Positions 17,232-27,091 of a DNA stretch of 29,179 nucleotides are shown here, in pieces. Each line of letters begins with the position of its first letter. The stretch's first letter is position 1. This DNA is from Parietichytrium sp. I65-24A. Taxonomy: Eukaryota > Sar > Bigyra > Thraustochytrida > Thraustochytriidae. A program made the translations under genes and the position numbers. The notes below the pieces were generated by a model. That model did no database searches. It was given only the letters and a program-made list of their open reading frames with translations, and had not been told where the DNA came from. The stretch covers positions 1-29,179 of the forward strand of contig BLSF01000145.1 of the NCBI GenBank assembly GCA_012862575.1, in the 5' to 3' direction.

Positions 17232-18158
17232 TTACTTGTGGTTTCGCATAGGTTTGTCGCTGTATTCTCCTTCGAAGGACACGTCCTCAGGCTCGTATTC
17301 GACGATTCGTCGACGGAGATCTCGCAACTGATCAGTCTTTTGCGTGAGAGTCTTGCGAAGCTGACCAAACTGCTTCGAATTCTTGAATGAGTTGCAAATT
17401 TCGTCAAAGTCCAACCCGTGTTTCTCGAGCAAAATGTCTTTGGCGTCTTCCAGTTCTGCTCTGAGCTGGGTGATTCTATCGCGCTCTTCGTCTAGCTCTC
17501 TCTGCAGGGCCACCGAGTCTGAAGCTCCGAGAATTGACGCCATGTTTGCTTCTTTGCTCTCGCTATCCTGGAGCTTGTTTCGTGTGGTGTCCAACTGCCT
17601 CCGGAGGGACTCTACCTCGTACGTAAAGTTGGAGAGCTTTTGGTTGGAAGTGTCGCGCTCGTCGCGCAAGCTTTCGTTTTCCTTTTGAATTCTAGCGAGC
17701 TCGTCCTGAAGACGCTGGTTTTGATCAACAATCCGCTGCTGCTCATCTCGAAGGGACACCAGCCGACCAGTCTTTTTCTTGTCGTCGGTGCTTGGGCCTT
17801 CCAGCCTGATCTTTTCCACTTCCTCAATCATGTGACTGTCTTCGATCTTGGAGGTATCCATCTGCAACTCCACATCTTGGGCGTCAGCGTCTTGCAATAA
17901 TTGTTGAATCGCCAGGACGCTCATGTTCACAGTCCTCCGAAGATCTTCATCAAAATTTGACTTGACCGAGTCGCGCAAGCCGCGCAACAGATCGGCCACC
18001 TCATCAGGGCTCATCAACCCGTCCGAGTCTAGCCGCGTTTCGATGGCATCCTGAAAGAGCTCCTGGATCTCAGAAACCTGCAACTCCCTCTTGTTCTTGA
18101 AAAACTTGATGTACTTTGCGATCTGCTCGCGATGGAAGCCGCTCAGACCGTGCGCCAT
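17232..18158 (-). CDS. LZTFL1: Leucine zipper transcription factor-like 1 (BBS17) homologue
   Basis: A single-exon gene of 308 residues (human protein about 299). The N-terminal region (GFHREQIAKYIKFFKNKREL, then LFQDAIETRL, SPDEVADLLRGL and the helix ending AIQQLLQDADA) aligns by eye with the N-terminal part of animal LZTFL1. After DTSKIEDSHMIEEVEKI, residues about 130-290 are a long coiled coil with heptad-like leucines (QRLQDELARIQKENESL). In animals, LZTFL1 binds the BBSome and controls its entry into cilia. Here it implies a flagellum or cilium in some life stage. The name 'transcription factor-like' is historical. The tail after the coiled coil (VEYEPEDVSFEGEYSDK) is short and acidic. 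Confidence 0.85.
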   Translation of the reverse strand: MAHGLSGFHREQIAKYIKFFKNKRELQVSEIQELFQDAIETRLDSDGLMSPDEVADLLRGLRDSVKSNFDEDLRRTVNMSVLAIQQLLQDADAQDVELQMDTSKIEDSHMIEEVEKIRLEGPSTDDKKKTGRLVSLRDEQQRIVDQNQRLQDELARIQKENESLRDERDTSNQKLSNFTYEVESLRRQLDTTRNKLQDSESKEANMASILGASDSVALQRELDEERDRITQLRAELEDAKDILLEKHGLDFDEICNSFKNSKQFGQLRKTLTQKTDQLRDLRRRIVEYEPEDVSFEGEYSDKPMRNHK

Positions 18159-19860
18159 TTCGCCGTCTCACAACTGCTCCTGCAAGGGATGTCACCGCCG
18201 AGAGCCTGACCTGCACTTGAACGACTCGACTCCAACGAAACGAAACCTCTCTCCGCCGCCAACACAAGCGAGCGTGCAGCGCTTACCTTGGAGAACAACA
18301 GAGTGATTCTAACAGCGCGATTGGTCGAGGGGTAGAGACAGAGACAGAGCTAAAGATAAATACAGACACTCTCAACATGAGAGAGAGATGGGGAAGGAAA
18401 GAAAGCCACACGGCTATCTATGCTGGACAGGGCACGTCGTGCCCAATGTTGAGGATAAACGATGCAAAGAAAGCCAGCCAACAACAGCTGAAGCTCGTCG
18501 AAGCTTGGTTCTACGATTGAGAAGCTCTTCCATTTCGTCTTGTTTGAAAAGTTTCTGCTCTGCGTTGCGTTTCATTTCAAATTCGCTGTCAAAAAATAAT
18601 CAAAACTTGGAACACTGTTCACCAAACTAATCTGAAAATCACTGTCACCGTCTCGTCCCCCACCAGAAAGAACTAAGACCCCCTACCACATTATTAAGAC
18701 AGCTCTATACCTTCTTATACACCACCACAGCCCAACGGCAACATAGTTCCGACGAACAGATCTCTGCTCCCTGCCATCATCGGGAAAACCGGCGAAATAA
18801 TATGTTGGATTTCGGGTAAACCTTGAAGGTGCATCTCCCCACGCCTGGATCGTAGGAGGCTTGATAATGATCTTTAGTAAGAGTGCGAGAGAGCGGGTGC
18901 GCACTTCGAGGCTAGTGGTAATTGAATAGTTGCGTGTAGAATTAAGTAAGGAATTGATATGCGCCGCTAGTGAGGAGACTTGTCTATCTTTGAGACGAAA
19001 AATCTTTCGCTCTTCGCATTCTTCGCATTTTGCTTTTAGTTTTGTGAATTTACAGCTCTCAAGAACAGTGAGCTTTGATCAAACGGGGTGAAAAGCAGTT
19101 GTGTTCTGCGCAATCCTTCTATGTCTTGTCAATCAGAATTCAGAAGTTCAGAAGTTCAGATGATAAAACGAACTGTGTTATTGGATTCGAGAAGATTGGC
19201 GATAAGTTACGTGTGCATCCTGTGCACTCTTTTGCCATACGTAAGAACAATCTTTCCAATAAATCTTTTTCATTGATTGATTGAACAACTAACTCCAAAC
19301 AAACATTCTTTTCTGTTCTGACAGTGAATGATTTCTTTTTCTTTCTTTCTTTCTCTGGCGCGAGAGCGTGTGCTTCCTTCGCTTCGCTGACGAAAGTACT
19401 GTTGTCCGAGTTGTTCGGCGAGTCTGATTCAAGCTGATTGACCACCAATACCACCAACCGAAAGGTTGTCTTACGGTCGCGATGGCTGCACAAAGGCTCT
19501 GACTGAGACTGTGATCATCAGTCACATCGGAAAGGCAACTTGAACAACGTAACCCGCAAGATGGTACAGAGAATGAATGCACTGTTGTTGACAGTGAGCA
19601 ATGGTACTGTACTCGTACACAATTCATCAATCAGTTCAGGATTTCCGTTCCGATATTCGAACCACCCCGGTCAGTCATTTGCGCTTGAGTTGCTTCCTCT
19701 TCTTCCACTACGAGCTGGAGGAAAAGAAAAGATTTTCTTTTTCATCATCATCTTCCTCTTCTTCTTTACGCAAGCACCGCGCAGCGCTTTGGTTTGATTG
19801 TTATCTTGAACTCGGCGCGCACCTTGCTCGACCACTTTCGCGCACACCATCGTGCATTTC
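18159..19860. other. Gene-poor region, left part
   Basis: This starts with the LZTFL1-like promoter. It contains many simple-sequence tracts: GAGACAGAGACAGAG near 18335, a CTTT tract at 19332-19356 and purine/pyrimidine-rich runs. A few frames of 60-110 codons exist (for example near 18388-18630 and 19140-19493), but they are low-complexity, overlap others and show no domain. I call no gene. Confidence 0.5.
19332..19356. repeat. CTTT-type microsatellite
   Basis: A pyrimidine tract built of TTTC/CTTT units (TTCTTTTTCTTTCTTTCTTT). Simple slippage repeat in non-coding DNA. Confidence 0.7.
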
Positions 19861-19901
19861 TTTTCCCGAGAAGAAGAGCAGAAGCGCTCACAACTTTATC
19901 G

Positions 19902-19909
19902 TATATAAA
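19902..19909 (+). promoter_or_regulatory. TATA-box-like element in the gene-poor region
   Basis: TATATAAA within CTTTATCGTATATAAACAGC is a textbook TATA sequence. No coding frame of note follows for 1.8 kb, but the 86-residue gene at 21918 is on the same strand and has a spliced 5'UTR. A link between the two is speculative. Confidence 0.25.
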
Positions 19910-20364
19910 CAGCGCAGAAACCCAGAGGGATCGTGATGCGAGGGATGTGCAATTGATTCTCTTGCAGCCTAGGCTCACGCACTCGCGGCGCATTCGACCT
20001 CCGTTGTCCCAAACTTCTTGGACTCGAACGCTCAGCTCTCTCAGCTCTCACATTTGGTGCCCGTGTGCCGGTACTTGTACTACTCGGAACAACCTTTTTC
20101 AGAGAGCGAGCTGAGTCGCGAGCACACCTTGCCAACTCAGCAGCAGACTCAGCCGTCAGTCAGTCTCACGTCCCCTGACCATCTTGCTATCATCATCAAA
20201 TCATCAATCATCATGCGTTGAGTTTAGTGAACAATTAATCCAAGTTTGCAAAGTTCGCTCAAGCTATTGAGAATCCACGTTGACAGCAAGTTGGACAAAC
20301 AGCAATAGCAACAGCAACAGCTCTCTCTGTTCCATCGCGCCATCGCTCTCTCGCTCTCACTCAT

Positions 20365-20388
20365 TGTGTGTGTTTGTGTGTGTGTGTG
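20365..20388. repeat. GT microsatellite
   Basis: TGTGTGTGTTTGTGTGTGTG, a (GT)n tract with one interruption, in non-coding DNA. Confidence 0.8.
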
Positions 20389-21731
20389 AGCTTGAATCTG
20401 AGCACATCATCTGTTTTCCCTGTTCTATAGCTATGAAAAGAGAAGAGCTATCAACTTGAAAGGACAATTCGCAGTCAGTCCATTGAATCATTGAATGTTT
20501 CACTCATTTTCACAACGAATCACTGTTCAACAAATGTCAACAACGCAAAAGTGTTTCAATTGGAAAAACAAATCAATCCAAGCCTTCTTCCTTGCACGTT
20601 TCCATCTCACAGATGATGTCAGCAAAGCATTACCTCTGCGAAGGCAACGTCAGCAAAAGATAGTCCTCTCACCGGGGGTGGGTACCATATTACAGGGACT
20701 ACTACCAAGTCCCGTCCACAAGAATTAAACCCAGTCCACACGTGAGTTACCGCAAACAATATCTTCTGGCTGATAGTTCCAGGGGAGGGTCTTAACTTCT
20801 CCTTGAACGGTTAGTCTGGATAGCCGGAGCAGGACAAAGGAGGGAAACGAGCCACGATAATCGGCAGATAGCGCATACTCTAGGGAACACCGAGAGAAGA
20901 TGTGCAGCGCCTAGTACGATCGCTTAGTGGAACGCTAGAAGAAATGTTTCCTTCTCTGAACGTAGTCCGAAAAAAGCTTCCAAAAGCCGCGGAGCCTAGA
21001 GTCGTCTATTAATATCTACTAGGGGGGGGCGAAGTTGGCATCGAGGTCCTACTTCTTACGATAGGACTCTCAATAGCGCAAAGTCCCTCACGAAATTTAC
21101 ATAGCACTTATCATAGCTCTTATCACCCTCACATTTCGCCCTCACACACCTCTCTGCTTAGGTGGACGCACGTAGCGCTACATAAGGTACTGGACTAATA
21201 GTTCCGGCACATACACCGCACTAGGAGAATCTAATCCAACTCAGCAAAATTGGCTATATAACCATAGCCCCGGTAAAAGCTAGATAGACGAAATCTAATT
21301 CCCGGTCCTCCTTCTCTCTAACACACTCATAAAGACTACATACAACCACATCCACCTACTACTAGAGTATCACATACCCATCAGCTAGAACCCCCGGCGA
21401 CTGAACGGGCAAAGACTGAGACTATAGAACTGCTACGTCACACCTTTGCTCGCTATGCATGCTAGCGCGGGCGCTATCAAAACCCATAAGGAGTCCTAGT
21501 CAGGGGGCGGGGCGTGTAGGCTTGCTATGTAAGGTGTCTTTTGGTTAGAGAGATAATCTCTAATACTCTCAATCTTTGTAGTCTCAGTGAAGCAAAGGGA
21601 ATGAATGTGAATGAATGAATGAGTGAGCGAATTCGATCTTTGCAGGGAGACCAAAGTGGAAGAGCAGCAGACCCCAAACGAAGCGAGCGTAGATTGGAAC
21701 GTGGACAGAACGTCGCGAAGAGATTCATAAG

Positions 21732-21906
21732 GTACGTGCAAGTGTCGGGTGTGCCACCGTCGCCATGTGATGCGATGCGTGTGTTTGTGTTTGTGTTTGT
21801 TTGTGTGTTTATGCGATGATGAAAAGGAAGGGAGAGACGGTTGATGATGGAGCTTTGAGCGACGCGGAGTCTGACGATGTGATGGTGTTGTTGATTGATG
21901 CGATAG
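21732..21906 (+). other. 5'UTR intron of the 86-residue gene
   Basis: Donor CATAAG|GTACGT at 21732 and acceptor GCGATAG ending at 21906 define a 175-bp intron rich in GT/TTTG repeats (21781-21810) and lacking a pyrimidine tract. After splicing, the frame of the ATG at 21918 reads TAA GGA AAA GGA AAG ATG, so the upstream frame is closed and the start is fixed. Confidence 0.6.
21781..21810. repeat. GTGTTT simple repeat inside the 5'UTR intron
   Basis: Repeated GTGTTT/TTTGTG units directly upstream of an ATG cluster. Simple repeat, probably intronic. Confidence 0.7.
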
Positions 21907-21917
21907 GAAAAGGAAAG

Positions 21918-22178
21918 ATGTCGAGCGCAGAAGCACCAAGCGCAAAGGAGCTCAAGGGCGCCAAGCTCCACAAGGTCAAGACCAGCGAGGCCTCCGGAGA
22001 GGTTGCAAAGGAGGACATGAAGCCATTCCTTGACCTGTGGAAGAAGCACGGTGGAGACTTCTCCAAGGTGAAGAAGGACGACCGCTTCAAGGGCATGGCC
22101 TGGAGGTCAAACTTTGCTCCAAAGGACGCCAGCCACTTTGCGGAGGGTGTTCTCAAGGGACTCGCCTTCGACGACTAG
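21918..22178 (+). CDS. Small orphan protein, 86 residues
   Basis: Starts MSSAEAPSAKELKGAKLHK and ends GVLKGLAFDD. It is Lys- and Asp-rich with no cysteine, signal peptide or TM segment. The second half (KPFLDLWKKHGGDFSKVKKD, then RFKGMAWRSNFAPKDASHFA) looks like a compact folded unit with two aromatic/hydrophobic helices. I do not recognise it. The start is chosen because splicing of a 5'UTR intron places an in-frame stop just upstream. If the intron is retained, the frame opens further to an ATG at 21816, adding 34 acidic residues (MMKRKGETVDDGALSDAESD onward). Codon use (AAG, GAC, CTC and GGC favoured) looks like a well-expressed gene. It converges with the ankyrin/WW gene. Confidence 0.72.
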   Translation: MSSAEAPSAKELKGAKLHKVKTSEASGEVAKEDMKPFLDLWKKHGGDFSKVKKDDRFKGMAWRSNFAPKDASHFAEGVLKGLAFDD

Positions 22179-22455
22179 ACGCTGCGTGGAGCAAGTGGTC
22201 TTTTGGTTGAAATATACCTTTCCTTCCCAAAAGTGTAAGATTTTTATATCCAAATGAATTTCAATTTCTCATGAACAGTTCTCCTGTGGTCGTCTTCCGT
22301 TTGCCAGGGTGTTTTTGTTGTCTTCAAAGTCGCGAAAAAACGCTGTGTCTTGTCGATTGGCTCATTGAAATCGATACCAAGAACAAGACGAGGTACTCCG
22401 TACCAAAGATAGCTTCACAAATACAATTTGATTCACATTCACTGTCAATTCACGT

Positions 22456-25400
22456 CTATTCTGAAGCATTGTCGTGGGCAACTGGCGCTACGACGGTAAT
22501 GAAAGGCTGCAGTCCTTTGGCCTTGATTCGATTTTTTCCGCCACTTTGGTCCATTCGGGTTAGCATTTGCGCGATCAAGAGGTGAGCCTCAGGTTCCGCG
22601 TCCCCCTGCTTTTCGAGCTTAAAGAATCGAAGGGACGCATGGAACATAAACTGTACCCACTGATTGAAAGGCAACACGTAGTTCTCCAGCGAACTTTTCT
22701 CGCCGGGCTTTCTGTTGGTCATGTCGCCGTACAGTTGTAAAAGCTGACGTACCGAACAAGACCCGCTCGAGAGGATCCCAAAATCTTTTGCAAAGAGAAC
22801 CATCTCCTCCATTGTTAGACATTTCTTCGGGCAAGCGCTCTTGCGTTTCTCGGCAACAAGTGTATAAAACATATAAAGTGTTTTCAGCTGAGACAAATTC
22901 ACCTGCAAGAGCTTTCTGACTTGGTCCGTCGCCAGACTTTTCGACTCCGTTTGATAGATCCGGAGGCGTGTCTCGAATGCAGAACATGCTTTCAAACATA
23001 TAGGCATGAGACTCGCCTTAAAGTACGATAAACAGTCACACCCCAGACCTTCCAAAAGCAGCACCAAGCTTTGCATAAACTCTGGGAAGCGGAGAATCTT
23101 TGCCTCGGGCGGATCCGACGGTTCGCTCTCCACCGCCGCGTTTGACCCCGCCTTGACACCGCCACCACCAATCTGTTTTACAATGCGCTCACGTTCCTGG
23201 GCAGGTAGCTTGAGATTTCCTTGAGCAAGAAATAAACTTAAAATCTCCTCGTTGATCTTTGTTGGCAGAGCAGTCTTTTTGTTCTCCAATGCGAAGGTTC
23301 GAAATACCGCCCAATACAGTTCCTGGAGCCGCAGTGCCTTATCCGCACCGATTTTGAAGTTTTGTAAAGTCAAATCTTTCACTTGCTCTGCGGGAAGGTA
23401 CTGAGCGTGCATGGTGATTAATAGATTCAGCTTCTCAGATTGTTTTCTCGAAGTCTCCGCAAATTCAAAAGCCTCCAATTCGAAGAGGTCCTCCATCGTT
23501 GCTGGGCCAGTCCGCTTTAAAGCCCCTTCAGCGACACCGTCCACCGTTGGTATGCTCGACGTTGTCGACTTTGGCGTGAGGCCCATCTTTGCTGCGACTG
23601 CGGGACTCAATGGAATTCGTGCGCGGGTTGGCGACACAGGAGAATTTGGGGATTTGAGCTCTTTGGCCTGATTCATCATTTGCGACCGTTTCAAGGCTCT
23701 TTCCCTTCGCCTCTCCTTCAGCTTTTCTTGGAGCTTTTCATTTTGCCTCATACGATCTGCACTGAGCAAGCTGGCAAGTTGTTTGAGTTCTTCCCCGTGC
23801 TCCGCGAGCAGCTCTTCCTTCTCTTCCGATCTTCTTGACTGCTCCTCCTTGCTCGCCTCTCTTTCCTTCAACTTGAGCACCTCGGTCTCCCTCTTTCGTC
23901 GCGCTGCATCGGTGTCGCTCTCCAGTTGCTTGGCTAGTTTCTCCGTTTGCTCCGTGGCAGCTTTGACCTTGTCCTCGAATTCTTTACGAATCTTTTCGCG
24001 CTCTTCTTCCGTGCTAGATATGGCTGCTTTCACCTGCTTGGCAATCTCCAAAGCTGCTTCCGCTTTGATCTTCTCCTTGAGATCCTCCACGTCCACAGTC
24101 TGTTGCTGGGCCAATAACCGCTCCTTCGCTTTTTTTACTTCTTCCGGTTCATCCCAACTCGTTTGGCCAGTGGCCTTGTGCAAATAATAATCACTTCCAG
24201 AAGAGTCATCCTTCGCGAGGGACCAGCCAGTTAGCTCCAGGGCTTCCGCAAGTAGAGGGCCAGTGACTCTTTCGTTTTGGTTCTTTTTCATCGAGATCAG
24301 CCAGCTTTCTGCCTCTTCCTCTGCTTGCTTTAGCAGACTCTTTTCGCGATCATGCTTGGTCTGCTCCCGAAGTTCCTCGACGTCGGGCGGAAGCTCCCAC
24401 TCACACTCGCCTGTCTCGTTGTTATAAAAGAAGATGTCTCCAGTGAGCGAGTCTTGGCACTCTGACCAGCACCCAATTCGGTCCAGCACAAAGGACCGCT
24501 GCCGAATCTGTTCTGCTTCGCTGATTTCTGCGGCGCTGGTCCAGGCGTTACTGGCGCCACCATAGCCGCCGCCTTCATGTTGTCCTGGAGAACCCGAGCT
24601 CGCAAGGACTCGTTCGGGCACATCCCACTGACATTCGCCAGAGATGGCGTTCCACCAGAATGGTTGATTCGTCTCCTCATCGATGAACTGGGCCCACTCC
24701 CCATGCCAATCACCCATAGTCCCCTTTTCCCTGCGAAGCGTCCAGGGAGTTTTGGGGCGGTCAGGGTCCTCAGCTCCAAGAGCTTGCATCTGCGTACTGT
24801 AACCGTATTGTGCTCCAGAATACCCCGACACTTCCTCGTACGGTTTACTGAACACATTCCACACGTCCTGCTCGTCTTGCATGCCATCCAGTCCAATAGC
24901 GGGGAGATTGACATCTCGAGCATAGCTCTGCGCGGACTGTGGTCGCCGTGAGTATGCGCTGGACGGGTCATGAAACATCCCCATTTCACCCGAACCCATC
25001 ATCCCGGACGCGCCATCAGCCATGTACCCGCTGCCAGCCGTCCCAGGACGGTTCCCATATGCCCCAAACTGCCCGCCAAACCCAAGGTCGCCAAACCCAT
25101 GACCCCAATTGGACTGCTGATGATACAAGGAAAACCGTCTAGGATCCGCAGTCCCGCCTCTCAAGAAGTCGTCCTGCGCTTTATACAAGGTAAGCATCAG
25201 GTCGTGAATGTATTGCGCGCACTCATGCTGGTAATTCATCTTGGCAAGGTCCTCTGCAGTGAAACCCCTGTGGTTCGCAACCCGGATAAGGCTCAAGTCA
25301 ATGAAGCCTTTCAGTGCCTTGATACAGTCCAAGCTTCCGTTGCAAGCGGCGGCATGTAGCGCCGTGTCTCCAAAGCTATCCTGCACCATGAGCATCTGCG

Positions 25401-26076
25401 CAGCGTCATATCGTGGATTATTCAATATTTCATTCACAATGCGCATTTTATCAGTTGCGCACGCACTGAAGAGTGGATTTCTGCCCTGGCTGTCCAGCGT
25501 GAATAAGTCGCCGCCGCAATCCATCAGAACTTTGCAGCATTCCACTCCGGAGCAAACGTGGAGGGGCGTGAAACCTTTGGTGTTCCGCGCATTCACGTGT
25601 GCCTTATAGTGTAACAGCATGGTCAGTGAGGCCGAGTTGCCGTAATAGGAGGAAATGTGCAAGGGGGTGTCCCCCTCCTCGTCACCGAGGTTTATAATAT
25701 CTGGTCTTCGCTGACAGAGAATCTCCACACAGTCCACGTTGTCCGCCGCTGCGCAGTAATAGAGTGGTGTCCTCATCGAGTCGTCATAGGGATGGAAATT
25801 GCAGTTGGCCTCGATCGCTCGCAACAGCTCTTTCGCATTGCCTTCGTGTGCGGCAATGTGCACGGAATAAGTCTTTTCGATTTCATCGTCTCGCTTCAGC
25901 TCCTCCTCCTCGCTGTTACTGGACGGCACTTGCCTTGCCCTTGGCGACACTGGCGGGAGGTAAGGCGCAGCTTTGATCGAGCTCTGCTCGGCGCTTTTGG
26001 CGGGCTCAAACGCAGGCTTGATAATACGCTCAAAATCCTCCACGACCGGCGCTATGGTCGCGTTTGGAGCGGACAT
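22456..26076 (-). CDS. Ankyrin-repeat / triple WW / coiled-coil protein
   Basis: A single-exon gene. The frame extends to a TTG at 26130, but the first ATG is at 26076 (MSAPNATIAPVVE), giving 1206 residues. About 70-295 hold six or seven ankyrin repeats (for example GDTPLHISSYYGN, GFTPLHVCSG, GDTALHAAACNGS). A Gly/Ser/Tyr-rich linker follows. Three WW domains are visible: W461...W (FWWNAISGECQWDVP), W537 (FFYNNETGECEWELPP) and W618 (YYLHKATGQTSWDEP), each with the terminal W-x-x-P. These should bind proline-rich ligands. About 650-830 is a highly charged coiled coil (KEREASKEEQSRRSEEKEEL). The last ~320 residues are helical and resemble degenerate EF-hand-like units without canonical calcium loops. 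It is probably a cytosolic or cytoskeletal scaffold. No known single-name orthologue is recognised. Confidence 0.88.
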   Translation of the reverse strand: MSAPNATIAPVVEDFERIIKPAFEPAKSAEQSSIKAAPYLPPVSPRARQVPSSNSEEEELKRDDEIEKTYSVHIAAHEGNAKELLRAIEANCNFHPYDDSMRTPLYYCAAADNVDCVEILCQRRPDIINLGDEEGDTPLHISSYYGNSASLTMLLHYKAHVNARNTKGFTPLHVCSGVECCKVLMDCGGDLFTLDSQGRNPLFSACATDKMRIVNEILNNPRYDAAQMLMVQDSFGDTALHAAACNGSLDCIKALKGFIDLSLIRVANHRGFTAEDLAKMNYQHECAQYIHDLMLTLYKAQDDFLRGGTADPRRFSLYHQQSNWGHGFGDLGFGGQFGAYGNRPGTAGSGYMADGASGMMGSGEMGMFHDPSSAYSRRPQSAQSYARDVNLPAIGLDGMQDEQDVWNVFSKPYEEVSGYSGAQYGYSTQMQALGAEDPDRPKTPWTLRREKGTMGDWHGEWAQFIDEETNQPFWWNAISGECQWDVPERVLASSGSPGQHEGGGYGGASNAWTSAAEISEAEQIRQRSFVLDRIGCWSECQDSLTGDIFFYNNETGECEWELPPDVEELREQTKHDREKSLLKQAEEEAESWLISMKKNQNERVTGPLLAEALELTGWSLAKDDSSGSDYYLHKATGQTSWDEPEEVKKAKERLLAQQQTVDVEDLKEKIKAEAALEIAKQVKAAISSTEEEREKIRKEFEDKVKAATEQTEKLAKQLESDTDAARRKRETEVLKLKEREASKEEQSRRSEEKEELLAEHGEELKQLASLLSADRMRQNEKLQEKLKERRRERALKRSQMMNQAKELKSPNSPVSPTRARIPLSPAVAAKMGLTPKSTTSSIPTVDGVAEGALKRTGPATMEDLFELEAFEFAETSRKQSEKLNLLITMHAQYLPAEQVKDLTLQNFKIGADKALRLQELYWAVFRTFALENKKTALPTKINEEILSLFLAQGNLKLPAQERERIVKQIGGGGVKAGSNAAVESEPSDPPEAKILRFPEFMQSLVLLLEGLGCDCLSYFKASLMPICLKACSAFETRLRIYQTESKSLATDQVRKLLQVNLSQLKTLYMFYTLVAEKRKSACPKKCLTMEEMVLFAKDFGILSSGSCSVRQLLQLYGDMTNRKPGEKSSLENYVLPFNQWVQFMFHASLRFFKLEKQGDAEPEAHLLIAQMLTRMDQSGGKNRIKAKGLQPFITVVAPVAHDNASE

Positions 26077-26430
26077 TCGCCCCACTCGCACCTTGCCAAC
26101 TTCTCCAGCTCTGGCTTGCTGCTCGCTCAAACGCCCTGACCGAGAGCTCTCCGCTACCGATCATCCACGCCGCGCTAACGGCGCCGTCTCAATGCCTCTC
26201 GGAGGCGTGCCAACTCGCAATCTTCCCTCTTGCCTCCGCTCCTCCCGCGCCGACGTTCGACCTGAGCGCGACGCTTTGCTTGAAAGGCTCGAGAGGCCCG
26301 AGGCTCGAGCTTTTGTCACGTCCACTGTCAATGTCAATACTGCTCGGCAATGGGTGCTCTTTAGTCGGTATTTTCAATTAAGAGAGCTCGCAAACTTTCA
26401 AGAGTCGTATGTAATACGTTGCCGGTGACT

Positions 26431-26498
26431 ATGGCAATGGCAATGACAATGGCACAATGGCAATGGCAATGACAATGGCGATGTCGATGGCAATGGCG
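26431..26498. repeat. ATGGCA/ATGACA hexanucleotide repeat
   Basis: About eleven imperfect 6-bp units (ATGGCA, with ATGACA and ATGGCG/ATGTCG variants) in a row. It produces a His/Cys/Ile-rich artificial frame on the minus strand. Confidence 0.8.
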
Positions 26499-26726
26499 CT
26501 CGACTTTGCAGGCCGTCCAGAAGAGCTTCCTAACTTGCTCCGTTTGTTGCATGTCCTTGACGCTTCCCTTCTCTTCGCTTTTCTCTTCCGTGTGACGGGC
26601 CGGTCTCGGGTAAAGAACGCGTGGGCGTGAATTCGATGATTGTAGTATGCGCCAAGCCTTGTGACTATTTTTGTAACTCAGCTACAGCCCTTCGCTTCAC
26701 TAGCTCCAGCGTTGCAGTTGAAGTGC

Positions 26727-26746
26727 GCAGTGCAGTGCAGTGCAGT
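26727..26746. repeat. GCAGT pentamer x4
   Basis: Four perfect tandem copies of GCAGT. Simple repeat in non-coding DNA. Confidence 0.8.
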
Positions 26747-27091
26747 GCGATAATGGTGGTTGGCCTTTTGGTTGAGTTTCTTTCAATCAAAATAAAAATA
26801 ACCTTCCTAATTCATGAGTTCACTTCGACGAATGGTCAAAATTTTGTGCAATTGATTGCCAACTCATTGTCTGTCAGAATTGAGAATTGAGATTTGAGAT
26901 TTGAGACAATTCAGGCAGGGAAAGGCGACTCTTACCGGCCTCCGTGAACTCACACTAGGACCCAGAGAGCCGTTTGGAAGGTAGCAATAATCAAGCATGA
27001 CATAAGAACAGGCGAGACGCCCCAGAGAGTTCTTAATTGTTCGTGCAGTCCTCGCGGAAGTACATGGGTTCGTTTTGTTCGATTGGCGTAC

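Larger units (their letters stand above)
19861..21600. other. Gene-poor region, right part, with stop-rich decayed-looking DNA
   Basis: Between 19930 and 20640 the DNA has CA/CT-rich simple words and a GT microsatellite (20365-20388). From about 20690 to 21540 the texture changes: no frame of length on either strand, and many TAG/CTAG words (for example near 20915, 20933, 21017, 21221, 21276, 21362, 21463 and 21495). It resembles neutral or decayed sequence. I found no terminal repeats or transposase remnants. Confidence 0.45.
26077..27091. other. Promoter side of the ankyrin/WW gene and non-coding DNA
   Basis: Upstream of the ankyrin/WW start codon. The frame stays open for at least 18 codons upstream from a TTG, so a longer N-terminus via an unseen upstream exon cannot be excluded. 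It contains a TGGCAA hexamer tract and a GCAGT pentamer tract. No other gene is supported. Confidence 0.5.

Noticed and set aside
18388-18630. 80-codon plus-strand frame
   Set aside because: Starts with an ATG but has random-looking composition rich in Ser/Arg/Leu and no conserved segment.
26077-26130. 18-residue N-terminal extension of the ankyrin/WW protein from TTG
   Set aside because: No ATG in the extension; the ATG at 26076 is the first usable start, although an upstream exon cannot be excluded.
26361-26552. Minus-strand frame with repeated His/Cys residues resembling a metal-binding peptide
   Set aside because: It is the translation of the ATGGCA hexamer repeat and nothing else supports it.
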